Of a stretch of DNA of 64,000 bases, positions 11,101 through 19,815 are shown in pieces. Under the pieces are notes generated by a model that worked only from the letters and a program-made list of their open reading frames with translations, did not search any database and was not told where the DNA came from. Position 1 is the stretch's first letter. Each line of letters starts with the position of its first letter. This DNA is from Enchytraeus crypticus (Eukaryota > Annelida > Clitellata > Enchytraeida > Enchytraeidae), in the NCBI GenBank assembly GCA_905160935.1, contig CAJHZI010000241.1, positions 381,501 through 445,500 of the forward strand, written 5' to 3'. Made by a program: the position numbers and the translations under genes.

Positions 11101-13633
11101 TGAAAAGTTATTTATTGCTTAATTTTTTATTGGCGTCTAGCATATTTTTTGTGAATTTACTGGACATGCAGTCTATTGAATCCTGTTTTGCCTAATCTTG
11201 GCTTGCTGGTGCTTTTTTGGTGGCAAGCTGTGTATGCATTAGTCTTTTGGAGTTTGTGATGCTTTTATCTATATACAAAAATTATATAATAATATAGAAA
11301 TAGTTTTGTAGACCTATTGCCGTAATATTTACAGATATATACATGTAATATTTACATATATATACATGTAATATTTACAGATATATACATGTAATATTTA
11401 CATATATATACATGTAATATTTACATATATATACATGTAATATTTACATATATATACATGTAATATTTACAGATATATACATGTAATATTTACATATATA
11501 TACATGTAATATTTACATATATATACATGTAATATTTACATATATATACATGTAATATTTACATATATATACATGTAATATTTACAGATATATACATGTA
11601 ATATTTACAGATATATACATGTAATATTTACATATATATACATGTAATATTTACATATATATACATGTAATATTTACATATATATACATGTAATATTTAC
11701 ATATATATACATGTAATATTTACATATATATGTAATATTTACATATATATACATGTAATATTTACATATATATACATGTAATATTTACATATATATACAT
11801 GTAATATTTACATATATATACATGTAATATTTACATATATATACATGTAATATTTACATATATATACATGTAATATTTACATATATATACGTGTAATATT
11901 TACATATATTTTACATGTAATATTTACATATATATACATGTAATATTTGCATATATTTTACATGTATATATACATGTAAAATATATTCAGCATATTTAAA
12001 ATACAAAAAGAATAATATAGCAAAGGAATTTTCTCTGAGAAGAAGGAATTTTAAGATATCACTAAGAGGAGACCAGAAAACTTTAGAGACGACTATGAGA
12101 CTATAGATTATAGACATAATAATAAATAAAAATAACAATATATTATTTTCATGCTTTTTTCATGTATTTGTACTGTTCTTTGCCTTGTTTACCAGCACAT
12201 TCTTGAGTCCAGCCTTTCTGATCAGCGGTCAAGCAAAATCTGCCTGGTCAGTTTTGTCTGGGTTATAGACATAATTATAAATAAAAATAACAATATATTA
12301 TTTTTCATGCTTTTTTCAGGTGTTTGTACTGTTCTTCGCCATGTTTACCAGCACATTCTTGAGTCCAGCCTTTCTGATCAGCGGTCAAGCAAAATCTGCC
12401 TGGTCAGTTTTGTCAGGGTCATCCGGTTCATCTTTGGGTCAGAGCTTTGACAATAGTCTGCGGGCAATGGATGATGACTATAAAACGCCTAATAGTAAGT
12501 CTAGCTTATCAGTGATAACTATCAGTCTTCTATCAGTAAGTCTAGCTTATCAGTGATAACTATCAGTCTGCTGTTAGTAAGTCTAGCTTATCAGTGATAA
12601 CTATCAGTCTGCTATCAGTAAGTCTAGCTTATCAGTGATAACTATCAGTCTGCTGTTAGTAAGTCTAGCTTATCAGTGATAACTATCAGTCTGCTATCAG
12701 TAAGTCTAGCTTATCAGTGATAACTATCAGTCTGCTGTTAGTAAGTCTAGCTTATCAGTGATAACTATCAGTCTGCTAATAGTAAGTCTAGCTTATCAGT
12801 GATAACTGATGTTATCGTCAGTTTCATCTCTCAAAAGCAATAACAGCGACGGGCGAGCCCAGGATTTGAACCCACATAATATTATACTGATCCGCGGTCC
12901 TAGAAATCTTAGAAATATATAAAATGTGATCTGGTGATATTTAGAAGGGCCAGCAAAATTCGTGCCAGCAGCTGCATTTATACGTCTGCTTAGACGCAAG
13001 GTAATATGTAAAGGATAATGGAAGGATGTCTCCTCATTCTATAGATGTAGGTATGTGTGGTCTTGTAACTACTGCTCGTTGACTTGCAAAGGCTTCTCAT
13101 AAAATGAAAATAAATAGCAGTAGGGCTGTAAATGATATCTTACCGACATCTTAACCGACATCTGTACACAATTGAAAATCATTTTAGTTATCAGAATATA
13201 AATAGAGTTATATTAAAGTATTATCATACTTGTTGTTGTTGTTGCAGTGAAGTCCCGCACTCTGATGTCCACTGTGGAGGAACCTCTGGACGAAGCATCA
13301 CACTCCGTCATGTTTCCAAGCTGCTACCTCCTACACTGGCTCTCCGGTAAGACCTTTCATGATGACATCGGGGACTCTGAGCCGCTATCAACAGTTCAAC
13401 CACCCAACCATCAGCTGCTCGTCGAGTCAAGGATTGATCGTATCATAGGTACGGCTCAGGTACCATCAGTACACAAGCCCGGTGCAGATTTGTCGGCCAA
13501 TGCTAGAGCGAGTGAACCTGACAGGTCGGTCGTGTTGGAAGAGGTGACCACTGCAGCTGATGTTATTGTCTATACGACAAGTGGGGCAGCCAACCTGAGC
13601 GACACTCCAGAGTTGAGGACAGTTGCTGTTTAA
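661..13633 (+). CDS. CREB3L: CREB3L1/CREB3L2 (OASIS)-like membrane-bound bZIP transcription factor, 10 exons
   Basis: Join 661-708, 1242-1443, 3985-4749, 5334-5551, 7314-7457, 8541-8599, 9288-9356, 10804-10885, 12320-12494, 13248-13633. The sum is 2148 nt, 715 aa plus TAA, and every junction is GT-AG and in phase. Family knowledge: these ER-anchored factors are cut by S1P/S2P proteases in the Golgi, and the bZIP part moves to the nucleus to drive secretory and matrix genes. Seen here: acidic N-terminus (to about aa 80), Ser/Thr-rich middle, [11 protein letters not shown] and PPSPPR motifs, the family block [11 protein letters not shown]...[13 protein letters not shown] (aa 418 on), basic region [19 protein letters not shown], a leucine zipper (about 478-520), a membrane helix beginning VFVLFFAMF (about 528-548), and an S1P-type site R591-T-L-M594. 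It is longer than the roughly 520-aa human proteins because of the big Ser/Thr exon. It could equally be ancestral to both CREB3L1 and CREB3L2. Confidence 0.93.
1242..1443 (+). CDS. CREB3L: CREB3L exon 2
   Basis: Acceptor TTGCAG|GATGAA and donor GCAG|GTGAAC (phase 1). It encodes the acidic stretch [16 protein letters not shown] and the AEHSYS-like motif (TEHSYS) shared with CREB3L1. Confidence 0.88.
1744..1880 (+). repeat. Short interspersed repeat fragment (SINE-like, family H)
   Basis: Shares the phrases 'ggcaac...' and 'ctataggctacat..a.tatggataag' with a longer copy at 60963-61195. It lies in CREB3L intron 2 and is degenerate. Confidence 0.45.
1925..2690. mobile_element. Inverted-repeat DNA element (MITE-like), TA target site
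   Basis: Begins CAGACTGGGGCAAAAAA and ends TTTTTTGCCTCAGTCTG. The two ends are reverse complements over roughly 150 bases with some mismatches, and TA flanks both sides, as expected of Tc1/mariner-type insertions. There is no transposase frame. The right arm is present as an imperfect tandem duplication (about 2300-2480 and 2480-2690), each with TTACTACTAAAT and AAATTTGCA blocks. It sits in CREB3L intron 2. Confidence 0.8.
2925..3055 (+). repeat. CT-rich tract and degenerate family G repeat
   Basis: A short CT/CTAT microsatellite is followed by 'gaacctgccacttagcaga...agagagag', matching the family G core 'gacctgccagtaggcagtgcactaagagag'. Confidence 0.5.
3190..3955 (+). repeat. 31-bp minisatellite, about 24 units, CREB3L intron 2
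   Basis: Unit of the type 'agtatcatgtggtatcaccag' plus 'tgtattatat', with a 31-base period clearest at 3541-3760. It stops about 30 bases before the exon 3 acceptor and does not cross it. Confidence 0.9.
3985..4749 (+). CDS. CREB3L: CREB3L exon 3, long Ser/Thr-rich exon
   Basis: Acceptor TTTTTGTAG|AACTTG and donor AGAG|GTAAAT. 765 nt of open frame, rich in Ser, Thr and Asn with some acidic runs. It includes a sumoylation-like VKTEPAE motif near its end, comparable to the IKAEP/VKQE motifs in vertebrate relatives. It makes this protein longer than vertebrate homologues. Confidence 0.88.
5265..5311. repeat. (TA)n microsatellite next to exon 4 acceptor
   Basis: About 23 TA units, immediately followed by a short pyrimidine stretch and the acceptor CAG at 5331-5333. 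Confidence 0.9.
5334..5551 (+). CDS. CREB3L: CREB3L exon 4
   Basis: Acceptor CTATTCAG|ATGTAG and donor CTATCGC|GTATGT, phase 0. It encodes [16 protein letters not shown] and PPSPPR, matching the PPTPPSS...SPR region of OASIS proteins. A TA dinucleotide run ends about 20 bases before the acceptor. The last 18 exon bases are the first part of the minisatellite that fills the following intron. Confidence 0.88.
5533..6160 (+). repeat. 26-bp minisatellite that starts in CREB3L exon 4 and repeats its donor site
   Basis: Unit 'catctagcggctatcgtgta' plus 'tgtaaa'; about 23 imperfect copies. The first copy is the last 18 coding bases of exon 4 plus its donor GTATGT. Several downstream copies keep a GTATGT donor and others read GTTTATGT. 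Confidence 0.92.
6290..6985 (+). mobile_element. RTE-like LINE fragment: C-terminal reverse transcriptase region and 3' tail
   Basis: Open frame to 6786 encoding [54 protein letters not shown] and [11 protein letters not shown]. These are the thumb/C-terminal blocks of RTE-type reverse transcriptases of animal and plant genomes. The catalytic RT motifs and endonuclease are missing, so it is a 5'-truncated dead copy. The 3' tail 'ttaaactgggatttaaggga' ends in (GAT)n, the same ending found on family A repeats. It lies in CREB3L intron 4, sense orientation. Confidence 0.85.
6986..7313 (+). repeat. GATT-rich tract running into exon 5 acceptor
   Basis: Long run of TGAT/GATT repeats with a higher-order period near 95 bases (for example 'gagtgactgattagttaatt' twice). 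It ends directly in the acceptor TTAG|GTG. The repeated TTGAT resembles a branch-point consensus. Confidence 0.85.
7314..7457 (+). CDS. CREB3L: CREB3L exon 5, conserved pre-bZIP block
   Basis: 48 codons in phase 0. They contain [19 protein letters not shown] and LPLTKQEE followed by [11 protein letters not shown], the hallmark N-terminal half of the CREB3L basic domain. The acceptor lies at the end of a long GATT-rich tract. Confidence 0.95.
7494..7623 (-). mobile_element. Family B SINE (tRNA-like), antisense
   Basis: Reverse complement carries 'gccagtggc', 'gatcagtatgtg', a B-box-like 'ggttcaaatcc' and the end 'gtgaggaaatcgacattaac'. About 14 copies occur in the window. It lies 37 bases after the CREB3L exon 5 donor. 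Confidence 0.8.
7735..8142 (+). mobile_element. Family H fragment followed by family C SINE with (ATT)n tail
   Basis: 7735-7870 matches family H ('ggaactgaggaaggcaatag', 'cctcagaagtcat'). 7871-8142 is family C: 'ggggatatggtgtaacggttagagtg' with an A-box-like start, a decayed B box, 'atggatatccccttaggctcatggaagg' and a 3' (ATT)n run at 8098-8140. Confidence 0.75.
8541..8599 (+). CDS. CREB3L: CREB3L exon 6, basic region
   Basis: Encodes [20 protein letters not shown] with the invariant N/A-x-x-S-R DNA-contact pattern as [10 protein letters not shown]. Donor AAAAAAA|GTGAGA, phase 2. Confidence 0.95.
8925..9148 (-). mobile_element. Family A SINE, antisense
   Basis: Reads in reverse: 'ttgtgtccgggttgcttgaa', 'aaaggcgac'-like block, 'ccaacgtcagaaagggcatt', 'ggttggtgagcgcctaggct' and the RTE-like tail ending (GAT)n. 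Internally shortened relative to the 38-kb copy. Confidence 0.8.
9288..9356 (+). CDS. CREB3L: CREB3L exon 7, leucine zipper
   Basis: Continues the coiled coil ([19 protein letters not shown]). The acceptor GATAG|GTTGCAG and donor AACAA|GTAAAT keep the frame. Confidence 0.92.
9481..9632 (+). repeat. 18-bp minisatellite, about 8 units
   Basis: Unit 'tctagtacttttaatatt' with a second form carrying 'tacg'. In CREB3L intron 7. Confidence 0.92.
9695..9840 (+). mobile_element. Family B SINE with inverted 5' end forming a hairpin
   Basis: 9695-9711 and 9719-9735 are perfect 17-base reverse complements around a 7-base loop; the right arm is the normal 5' part of the SINE ('gatgtcagtaagat'). Then follow 'gaccgcggatcagtatgtg', a B box and 'gaggaaactgacgttaac'. 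Confidence 0.8.
10055..10385 (+). pseudogene. CR1/L2/jockey-type LINE 3' relic
   Basis: One frame reads [20 protein letters not shown]...[11 protein letters not shown], the typical extreme C-terminus of CR1/L2-like reverse transcriptases (APTLWNSLP...FKxxLKxxLF). It has stops and is dead. The 3' end 'acgtccctgacattgcctta', 'gcgaggaaatggacgttaag' and GATT repeats resembles the tail of family B SINEs. Confidence 0.7.
10804..10885 (+). CDS. CREB3L: CREB3L exon 8, end of zipper
   Basis: Encodes [18 protein letters not shown] then TSTCVM, matching the LLQQLQKLQ...GTCLM stretch just ahead of the membrane helix in CREB3L1. Ends ATG|GTATGA. Confidence 0.92.
11325..11965 (+). repeat. 20-bp minisatellite, about 31 units, CREB3L intron 8
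   Basis: Unit 'tatatacatgtaatatttac' (some copies 'cagatatatac'). The unit contains the palindrome tatacatgta, so both strands can form hairpins. Confidence 0.93.
12140..12296 (+). pseudogene. Tandem duplicate of CREB3L membrane-helix exon with dead acceptor
   Basis: 12158-12265 repeats the first 108 bases or so of exon 9 plus its upstream intron ('aaataacaatatattatttt'). It still reads as the same membrane helix (F-A-L for F-A-M), but the acceptor CAG is CAT and the copy runs into a stop about 36 codons later. It has no donor. It is almost certainly not spliced. Confidence 0.85.
12320..12494 (+). CDS. CREB3L: CREB3L exon 9, membrane helix and juxtamembrane lumenal segment
   Basis: Acceptor TTTTTTCAG|GTGTTT. 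The helix [16 protein letters not shown] is followed by a Gly/Ser linker and [13 protein letters not shown]. The donor AATA|GTAAGT is the first of eight tandem copies of the same donor. Confidence 0.92.
12492..12808 (+). repeat. 41-bp minisatellite repeating the exon 9 donor eight times
   Basis: Unit 'gtaagtctagcttatcagtg' plus 'ataactatcagtctgctrtya'. It begins exactly at the exon 9 donor, and every unit restores AGTAAGT (near-perfect donor) at 12495, 12536, 12577 and so on. Use of the second donor shifts the frame, and later ones pass an in-frame TGA at 12554-12556. Confidence 0.93.
12808..12901 (-). mobile_element. Family B SINE fragment, antisense
   Basis: Contains 'gcgacgggcgagcccaggat', 'ttgaacccacat' and 'ctgatccgcggtcc'. 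It directly follows the 41-bp array. Confidence 0.7.
13248..13633 (+). CDS. CREB3L: CREB3L exon 10, lumenal tail with S1P site
   Basis: Begins K-S-R-T-L-M, aligned to the RSRNLL site of CREB3L1 and fitting the S1P consensus R-x-L-(L/M). The rest is a poorly conserved lumenal tail ending in TAA at 13631-13633. Confidence 0.92.
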
Positions 13634-15480
13634 TTTGGAGATTTTAGCAGCCGAACTTCATTTGAAATTAAGATCGCCTCTCTGTTGCTGATTAAATATG
13701 CCGGGTTTATTTGCCGACTGGTTAAACTTTTAAATTTTTTGTCGTAACCCACATGTATTGAAACTGCCCCTATTCTCGCACTGTTTAAGAATTTTTGTTG
13801 TTATTAACTGTTATTTCCTGCCATTTATTGTGTATTATTTATTCCAGGGCTTGCTTGAAGGAATACAATGACTTGTTCTTTGTAATTTCTCTCTGTATTG
13901 TCCTTAGGGGATGACGAGGTTATATTTCTTCTTAAAATATAACTTGAAATTGGATGAACTCGTTAATATTGAAATTATTTTTAAAATTAACTTTCGTTTT
14001 CTAATTCAAGGAGATATACGCCTGGGATATCATTGTATAAATGTCTTTAGATACGAAAAATGGTGTGTAGCCGTTGCTCTATGTTATTGACTATATTTAG
14101 ACAATTTATATAGACACTTATAACTATAACTAGTGGGTGATCCAATGATGTTTGGGTCAAATCTGATCTGTTTGTTACAAATCTGATCTAGTCTATTTCA
14201 GAATATGTATTTCTATACATGTAGAGCAGTTTCAACAGCTTGGCTCTAACTGTTAGATTGTAATTATTCTAATGGTATTTGATGCGTCTGTTGTTATTTC
14301 TTGCAGAAAAGAAATGCACTAGCTGCTACCGTACCGTGTGTATTTTTATTCTCAAAATTGTCGTTTGTATATAAATATCTTTATCTTGATCCTATTTTAA
14401 TTTAGCCTCTATTATTTACCGTGGTGCATCAGTTTAACGCACTAATTGCTTGTAACTTGTAGTACTGATTAACAGGTATATTGGTTGTTGTTGACTGTTG
14501 TTTAATTGTTTAAATGTGAGTTTGTCTATTTTCAGTTCTCTGGGCAGATTAATTTGTACAGCGATATTTTTTAATATAAAGTGACGTTAATTATATAATG
14601 TGTTATTAATGTGCGTTATGCTGTAATACACGTAACAGTGCATTAGAGCATGATTCATTTTGTAGCGTATTCTACTATAGTTTGGATTTGTAGTGGGGAA
14701 ATTATGTTATAGTATTTATTATGTATATGCAGCAGTACAATATTATATATAGTCGAGATTAGACAAGTCTTGCGCATTTTGATATATTTAAGATGTTGCT
14801 TGCAATTTTTGCTGGTGATTGTATTTGGTTTTTGTTTAGCATCACATTTGGATGAGGAACCTGACTTAATCTTATAATTCATTTGTCTTATAATTGTTAT
14901 ATTACATTACAATACAAATTATAATCCATTACAATACAAATTATAATACATTTATTACATGCAATACGCATATATGCACTCATAAATGCACATGTGTGCT
15001 CGTGAGTGTGTAGATGCACATGTGTGTGTATGCTCGTGCTAATATGCACATTGCCGTTTAGCTATCGGAGCAAACTCGTGAGGATGATAAATTTCTGGCT
15101 ACATCTTTATTTATTTTCTTCCTTGGGATTATTAACAATTTCAGCTTATGACGACAATTCAGAAGCGCCGTAGACCGTGGAATTATTAGTTTTATTTGTT
15201 TATTGTTTTGTTTATGTAGAATTTAGTTAGTGGCTACTGGTCGAGTATTATCTATAATTTAATGGTATCATTTGTTTTGTGTGTTTTTAATGCATCAGGA
15301 TTTGTATGACACACTTGTATATCATGCGTGTATGTGGTTGTGGTAACGGTTGATACAGTTTAGTGATGAAAGAAACAATCAGTCCTGTATTCGTTGTAGT
15401 ATGGGTACTATCTTAACGACTGGTTGAGTGGTTGTGGTGCTTGCCTCATGAGCAAGAGGTCACGGGTTCTCAATGCAGCC
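13634..15480 (+). other. CREB3L 3' UTR and downstream intergenic DNA
   Basis: No exon of another gene recognised. The first part must be the 3' UTR; I did not find a clear AATAAA, so the end of transcription is not placed. AT-rich, with scattered short repeats (for example 'attacaatacaaattataat' around 14905-14950). A tRNA-like head 'tggttgagtggttgtggtgc' near 15420 is probably SINE-derived. Confidence 0.4.
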
Positions 15481-15483
15481 TGA

Positions 15484-15838
15484 TCATTTAAGAAAGTACG
15501 CTTGTATTACAGAAAGTACACTTATAGTACACGTGGTACACTTGTAGTACAGGTGGTACACTTGTAGTACAGGTGGTACACTTGTAGTACAGAAAGTACA
15601 CTTGTAGTACAGAAAGTACACTTGTAGTACAGAAAGTACACTTGTAGTACAGAAAGTACACTTGTAGTACAGAAAGTACGCTTGTAGTACAGGAGGTACA
15701 CTTTTAGTACAGAAAGTACACTTGTAGTACAGAAAGTACACTTGTAGTACAGAAAGTACGCTTGTAGTACGGAAAGTATCTCTTGTAGTACAGAAAGTAC
15801 ACTTGTAGTACAGAAAGTACGCTTGTGATACAGCAACG
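15484..15838 (-). repeat. 20-bp minisatellite, about 17 units
   Basis: Unit 'acttgtagtacagaaagtac' with variants ('aggtggtac', 'aggaggtac'). The open frames across it are repeat translations, not genes. Confidence 0.93.
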
Positions 15839-16233
15839 AACTTTACGCTTAGATTTACTGAACGCCATTAGTTATTTCCCTCTGAACATCATCATTATCA
15901 TCATCTTTCCTTGAATCAATTAGTTTAATTAGGACCGGTAAAGGAAGAAAATAAGGAAGCTAGGGTCCCTCTGAATCTTGATTCTGACTCTGAACAAAAG
16001 TTGAATTTAGATAACGATTGAATTGAGAAGCCTGACCTTGCTAAACTGGGATTCAATAGGAGATGATGACGATAATTGAAATGAAAATTCATTAATTTTT
16101 TCAGCGATACCTAAAAATTCGTTCTAGTTCTTATTTACAAGCCGGTGCACTCCTTGCAGTAACGCTAAGTTCTAACAGATTAAAGATAAAACTAAATTAT
16201 TTTATATAAATGCCGAGTCGTCAATCGCACTTT

Positions 16234-16237
<4 letters not shown>

Positions 16238-16268
<31 letters not shown>
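16238..16268. repeat. (CT)n microsatellite
   Basis: About 15 CT units, interrupted once at the end. Confidence 0.9.
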
Positions 16269-16270
<2 letters not shown>

Positions 16271-16429
16271 ATCCGGTCAATTCCTGTTGCTGCATATTTT
16301 TTTATCTAATATTTTAACCTCTTTCATTTTAACTGTTATAGATTTTATTTTTTTTTAAATATTATGAATGCTTAAACGATCTATAAAAGGTTTTGCCTAT
16401 GTATTCTGTCGCAACTATATGTAAATATG

Positions 16430-16520
16430 TTCAAGGAGGCGCTTCATTGTGATGCAGTTGGTAAAGGGTCGAACTCTAATTCAGTAGGTCCATGCTCAAT
16501 TCCAGGTCATGTCAAATAGT
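16430..16520 (+). repeat. tRNA-like SINE head (possible)
   Basis: 'gatgcagttggtaaagggtc' resembles an A box and 'tgctcaattcc' a B box at tRNA-like spacing. It does not fold into a convincing tRNA by eye. Only one copy seen. Confidence 0.3.
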
Positions 16521-16797
16521 ACAATCTTTAATTTATTGAGTGTCAACCAAGCCTACCAGGTCTTTACTGATTAATCAATTTGTTGCAATTATTAAATGCT
16601 AAGCTGTTATCCTAAGTTTGTGTCTTGCCTGTGAAAAGTGACGACCTTCCGTAGAATTAAAGTCAATTGTGTGTTACAGAGATATTTAATGGATTGGGAA
16701 TAATAAAAAATCAGGAAAACTTAGAAAAATTAATTTCAAATATTAGCTTGTTACCGTGGTTTGCAATGAAAGCGAAGCTGACTAAGATGATTATGCC

Positions 16798-16926
16798 ATA
16801 TGTATAAAGTATAAAGTATGATATGTGTAAAGTATAAAGTATGATATGTGTAAAGTATAAAGTATGATATGTGTAAAGTATAAAGTATGATATGTGTAAA
16901 GTATAAAGTATGATATGTGTAAAGTA
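16798..16926 (+). repeat. 23-bp minisatellite, about 5.5 units
   Basis: Unit 'gtataaagtatgatatgtgt' plus 'aaa'. Intergenic. Confidence 0.92.
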
Positions 16927-17066
16927 AAACAATGAATCTATTGTACATGTTATCTATTCTTACAATGAAGATAAAGAATTAATTAACGTTCTGTTCTTCG
17001 CCCGAAGAAGATGTTTAGGACGTTTAAACGGAATATACAATTGTAAGCAGTTCTAAGCAGACCCTA

Positions 17067-17325
17067 TGGGAGAGGGGATATGGCATAACTGTTAGAGAGT
17101 TCACCTCGGATGCAAGTGGCCAGGGTTCAACGCCCAGATCATCAACGAGCAACCCACTCAACGTGAGCATAGCTTAACGTGTATAACTCAGGATGTGCTC
17201 AGTCGAAATATTTCACTTCACAAATATGAATACTGTTGGCAGAATAGAACCTAGCAGTCGACTGAATATAACAAATAATTATTTAAAGCACCTCGGCCAT
17301 AACTGTGCAGCATCGGTTCGTAACA
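17067..17325 (+). mobile_element. Family C SINE
   Basis: 'aggggatatggcataactgt', 'tagagagttcacctcggatg', 'gtggccagggttcaacgccc' (B box) and the closing 'cggccataactgtgcagcat'. It differs from the 30.2-kb copy in its middle. Confidence 0.7.
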
Positions 17326-17605
17326 CAGTGAACAGTCAAGTGATGTCTAAACGATGGCTGAATGACAGTTAACAGTCAAGTGATGTCTAAACGATGGCTG
17401 AATGGCAGTGAACATTCAAGTGATGTCTAAACGATGGTTGCATGACAGTAAACAGTCAAGTGATGTCTAAACGATGGCTGAATGGCAGTGAACATTCAAG
17501 TGATGTCTAAACGATGGTTGAATGACAGTAAACAGTCAAGTGATGTCTAAACGATGGCTGAATGGCAGTGAGCAGTCAAGTGATGTCTAAACGATGGTCG
17601 AATGA
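17326..17605 (+). repeat. 40-bp minisatellite, about 7 units
   Basis: Unit 'aacagtcaagtgatgtctaa' plus 'acgatggctgaatggcagtg'. Alternating versions suggest an 80-base higher-order unit. Confidence 0.92.
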
Positions 17606-17966
17606 GTGCGACATACGCTAAGATTAAGAACGCACAGATTTAAAAGAAGACGAGATTAATAACAGTGCATCCAATCGTTGTCAAATGAAGAAGTTGCAAT
17701 AATTGTGTGTAGGGACAAATAAAACTAGGTTTTAGTTTCGCCGAAAGTGTTCTCATACAGACAAATGTTACTACAGTGAGCTGTAAAGCTTCGCAAAGCA
17801 TTTTTTAAAATTATTTTAACATTCAAGTATCGTAATGCTGAAAACGTTTCACGAAAATATGACAACTGATCATATCGCTTGCTTTGTGATCGAGAGGCTT
17901 CAGCTTCAACTCTCGATTAAGCCTATAACATCGCTCTTCAACAAGTAAACTGACGCTAGATACTCT

Positions 17967-18072
17967 GAATGCATCATACAGCTATGGTACATTCTGAGAT
18001 GCATCATACAGCTATGGTACATTCTGAGATGCATCATACAGCTATGGTACATTCTGAGATGCATCATACAGA
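17967..18072 (+). repeat. 30-bp minisatellite, 3.5 units
   Basis: Unit 'atgcatcatacagctatggt' plus 'acattctgag'. Copies are identical, implying recent amplification. Confidence 0.93.
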
Positions 18073-18539
18073 TATCCCAGGCATCAATCTAATCATGTTA
18101 ATCATTCATTTGAATGTCAGCATTCTCCGATTTTTCTTAAATAGATCTACTAATGGTCAATATTCTAGAAAAATCTATTTCTCCTGTCTCAGTAATGCGT
18201 TAATCCTCAAACTAAATTTGAAATAGTAGTGTGGATGGGCCTCGTCCGGTTGTTGTTTTAATTTAATAATGATTTAATTATACTTTAAAATCATTAGTGA
18301 TTTATTATGCTTTTAAATCATTAGTGAGGCGAAGTCCTTTCAATGACGTTGGTGAAAATCCTACCGATGAATGGATGAATTGATAAATGAATGAAGAATA
18401 AATGAACTTCAATAACTAACTATTCTGATCATTATTTTATAAATATGATTTGCTTGGCTTCTCGTTCGTCATTTATTTAAAGGTTTTTCGGTGAGTCATT
18501 AACTTATTCTTTAATTTTTAAAAGTGCATTAATTAGCAG

Positions 18540-18700
18540 ATGTAAATTGAATCATCGTGGGTTCGAATCCTGACTGCGCTAATCTGAGAGTAAAATCTCG
18601 GACATTCACAGGACTGGTTTCGCGAAAAATGGAATAAATTGCTTAACGGTGTATCACATGACACTAATGTGATAGATATCAACTTGGTTGATCATTGCAT
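18540..18700 (+). mobile_element. Family D SINE, truncated
   Basis: 'gggttcgaatcctgactgcg', 'ctgagagtaaaatctcggac', 'attcacaggactggttt', then 'gtgatagatatcaacttggt'. Matches copies at 19.1, 21.7, 34.2 and 46.4 kb. Confidence 0.75.
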
Positions 18701-19104
18701 ATGTTATATATTTGATAATTAATTTTCTGTCTTTCGCTTGAATGGAATAACCGATTAATTGTTGTCAAGTACTTAAACATTATTTTGACTAAGTGTAGTG
18801 TTTTCTTTCGCTTCGTGATTCACGCATGATTTTGATCAGACTTATTAATCAACGTATGTGTCAGTTAATGTGAATGTGAAGTAACATTATCGACTCGGAA
18901 TATACCGGCCTGTGTATATATGTATCATTCAACTAGCCTCTGAACGCCTTTCAATTAAATGTAAGGCAATTGTAATTGATAAAGTGTGTAGGTAGAAATA
19001 TTAAAGGGTTATTTGTGCTAAAACTTAGTTATATTTTGATTGACAAGCTTGTAATTTAGGCCTATATTTAAATTTTTCTACGAAGTTTTTAGAATGTACG
19101 TAGA

Positions 19105-19425
19105 ATGTATCAATAGCGCTGTGGTTAGAGGCGTCAGGTAACGTCATGAAGCTTTCAATAATAACAATAATTAGAGTGCTACTGTCATCCTTGACAACAT
19201 TGAGCACTATATTTAAATGACCGATCCTTAGGTGAGCGGACCTCTCGTTGGTTCGAATCCCGGCCGCGCTGGTCTGAGAGTAAAATCTCAGGATATTCAT
19301 AGGACTGGTTATACGAAACTAGTCCCGCTTCTGTAGGCACAGTTGCCTAACGGTTTAAGCATGTGGTAATAAAAGTGACAGATTTAAACATAGTTGATCT
19401 TTTCACTACAATGCGTTTAGTATTA
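19105..19425 (+). mobile_element. Family D SINE, longest copy
   Basis: tRNA-like head ('gcgctgtggttagaggcgtc' and 'ggttcgaatcccggccgcgc'), then 'ctgagagtaaaatctcagga', 'gcctaacggtttaagcatgt' and 'catagttgatcttttcacta'. An inserted block 'gagtgctactgtcatccttg' between the boxes also occurs in the inverted repeats at 20.9-21.2 and 59.2 kb. Confidence 0.75.
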
Positions 19426-19470
19426 TAAGTAATACTAGTAAGTAATTTTTTATAGTAAATGATAAACCCG

Positions 19471-19605
19471 TCGGTCGAGTATCTTACCGATATCGGTATG
19501 ATACTCGACCGTGGATCAGTATGTGCGGGGGTTCAAATCCTGGGCTCGCCCGTTACTGACATCGCTTTCGAGTGAGGAAACTGACGTTAACATTAGCTTT
19601 TTAGC
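19471..19605 (+). mobile_element. Family B SINE with inverted 5' end
   Basis: 'ggtcgagtatcttaccgat' directly followed by its near-perfect reverse complement (18 of 19 bases), then the rest of the SINE including 'gttcaaatcctgggctcgcc'. Same hairpin-start design as the copy at 9695. Confidence 0.8.
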
Positions 19606-19684
19606 TTTTTAAATATAAATCAATTGAAATCATGAAATCGAAGAAAGAAAAATTATGACCTATTTCGTAAGAATGCTTCACTCA

Positions 19685-19815
19685 GTGGGATGAGCCGGTA
19701 GCAAATTGGTTAAGTTGTTCTGCTGAGGAGCGATCGATAGGTGCGTGGTTCAAAATCAGAGCTCGCTCGTCACTAGCATGCTCCTAGAATAGGAAACTGA
19801 CGCTAAAACGTCTAA
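19685..19815 (+). mobile_element. Diverged family B-related SINE
   Basis: 'gatgagccggtagcaaattg', 'gcgtggttcaaaatcagagc' and the end 'gaaactgacgctaa'. Box spacing as in family B but strongly mutated. Confidence 0.5.

Noticed and set aside
12151..12450. 99-aa open frame suggesting two membrane helices in one exon
   Set aside because: It reads across the dead duplicate exon and the intron between it and the real exon in a non-coding frame.
15484..15836. Tandem repeat with regular spacing, CRISPR-like at first glance
   Set aside because: A eukaryotic 20-bp minisatellite with no unique spacers and no cas genes.
19240..19265. Possible tRNA gene from the B box ggttcgaatcc
   Set aside because: The same boxes occur in several dispersed copies with long non-tRNA tails and no cloverleaf; SINE heads instead.
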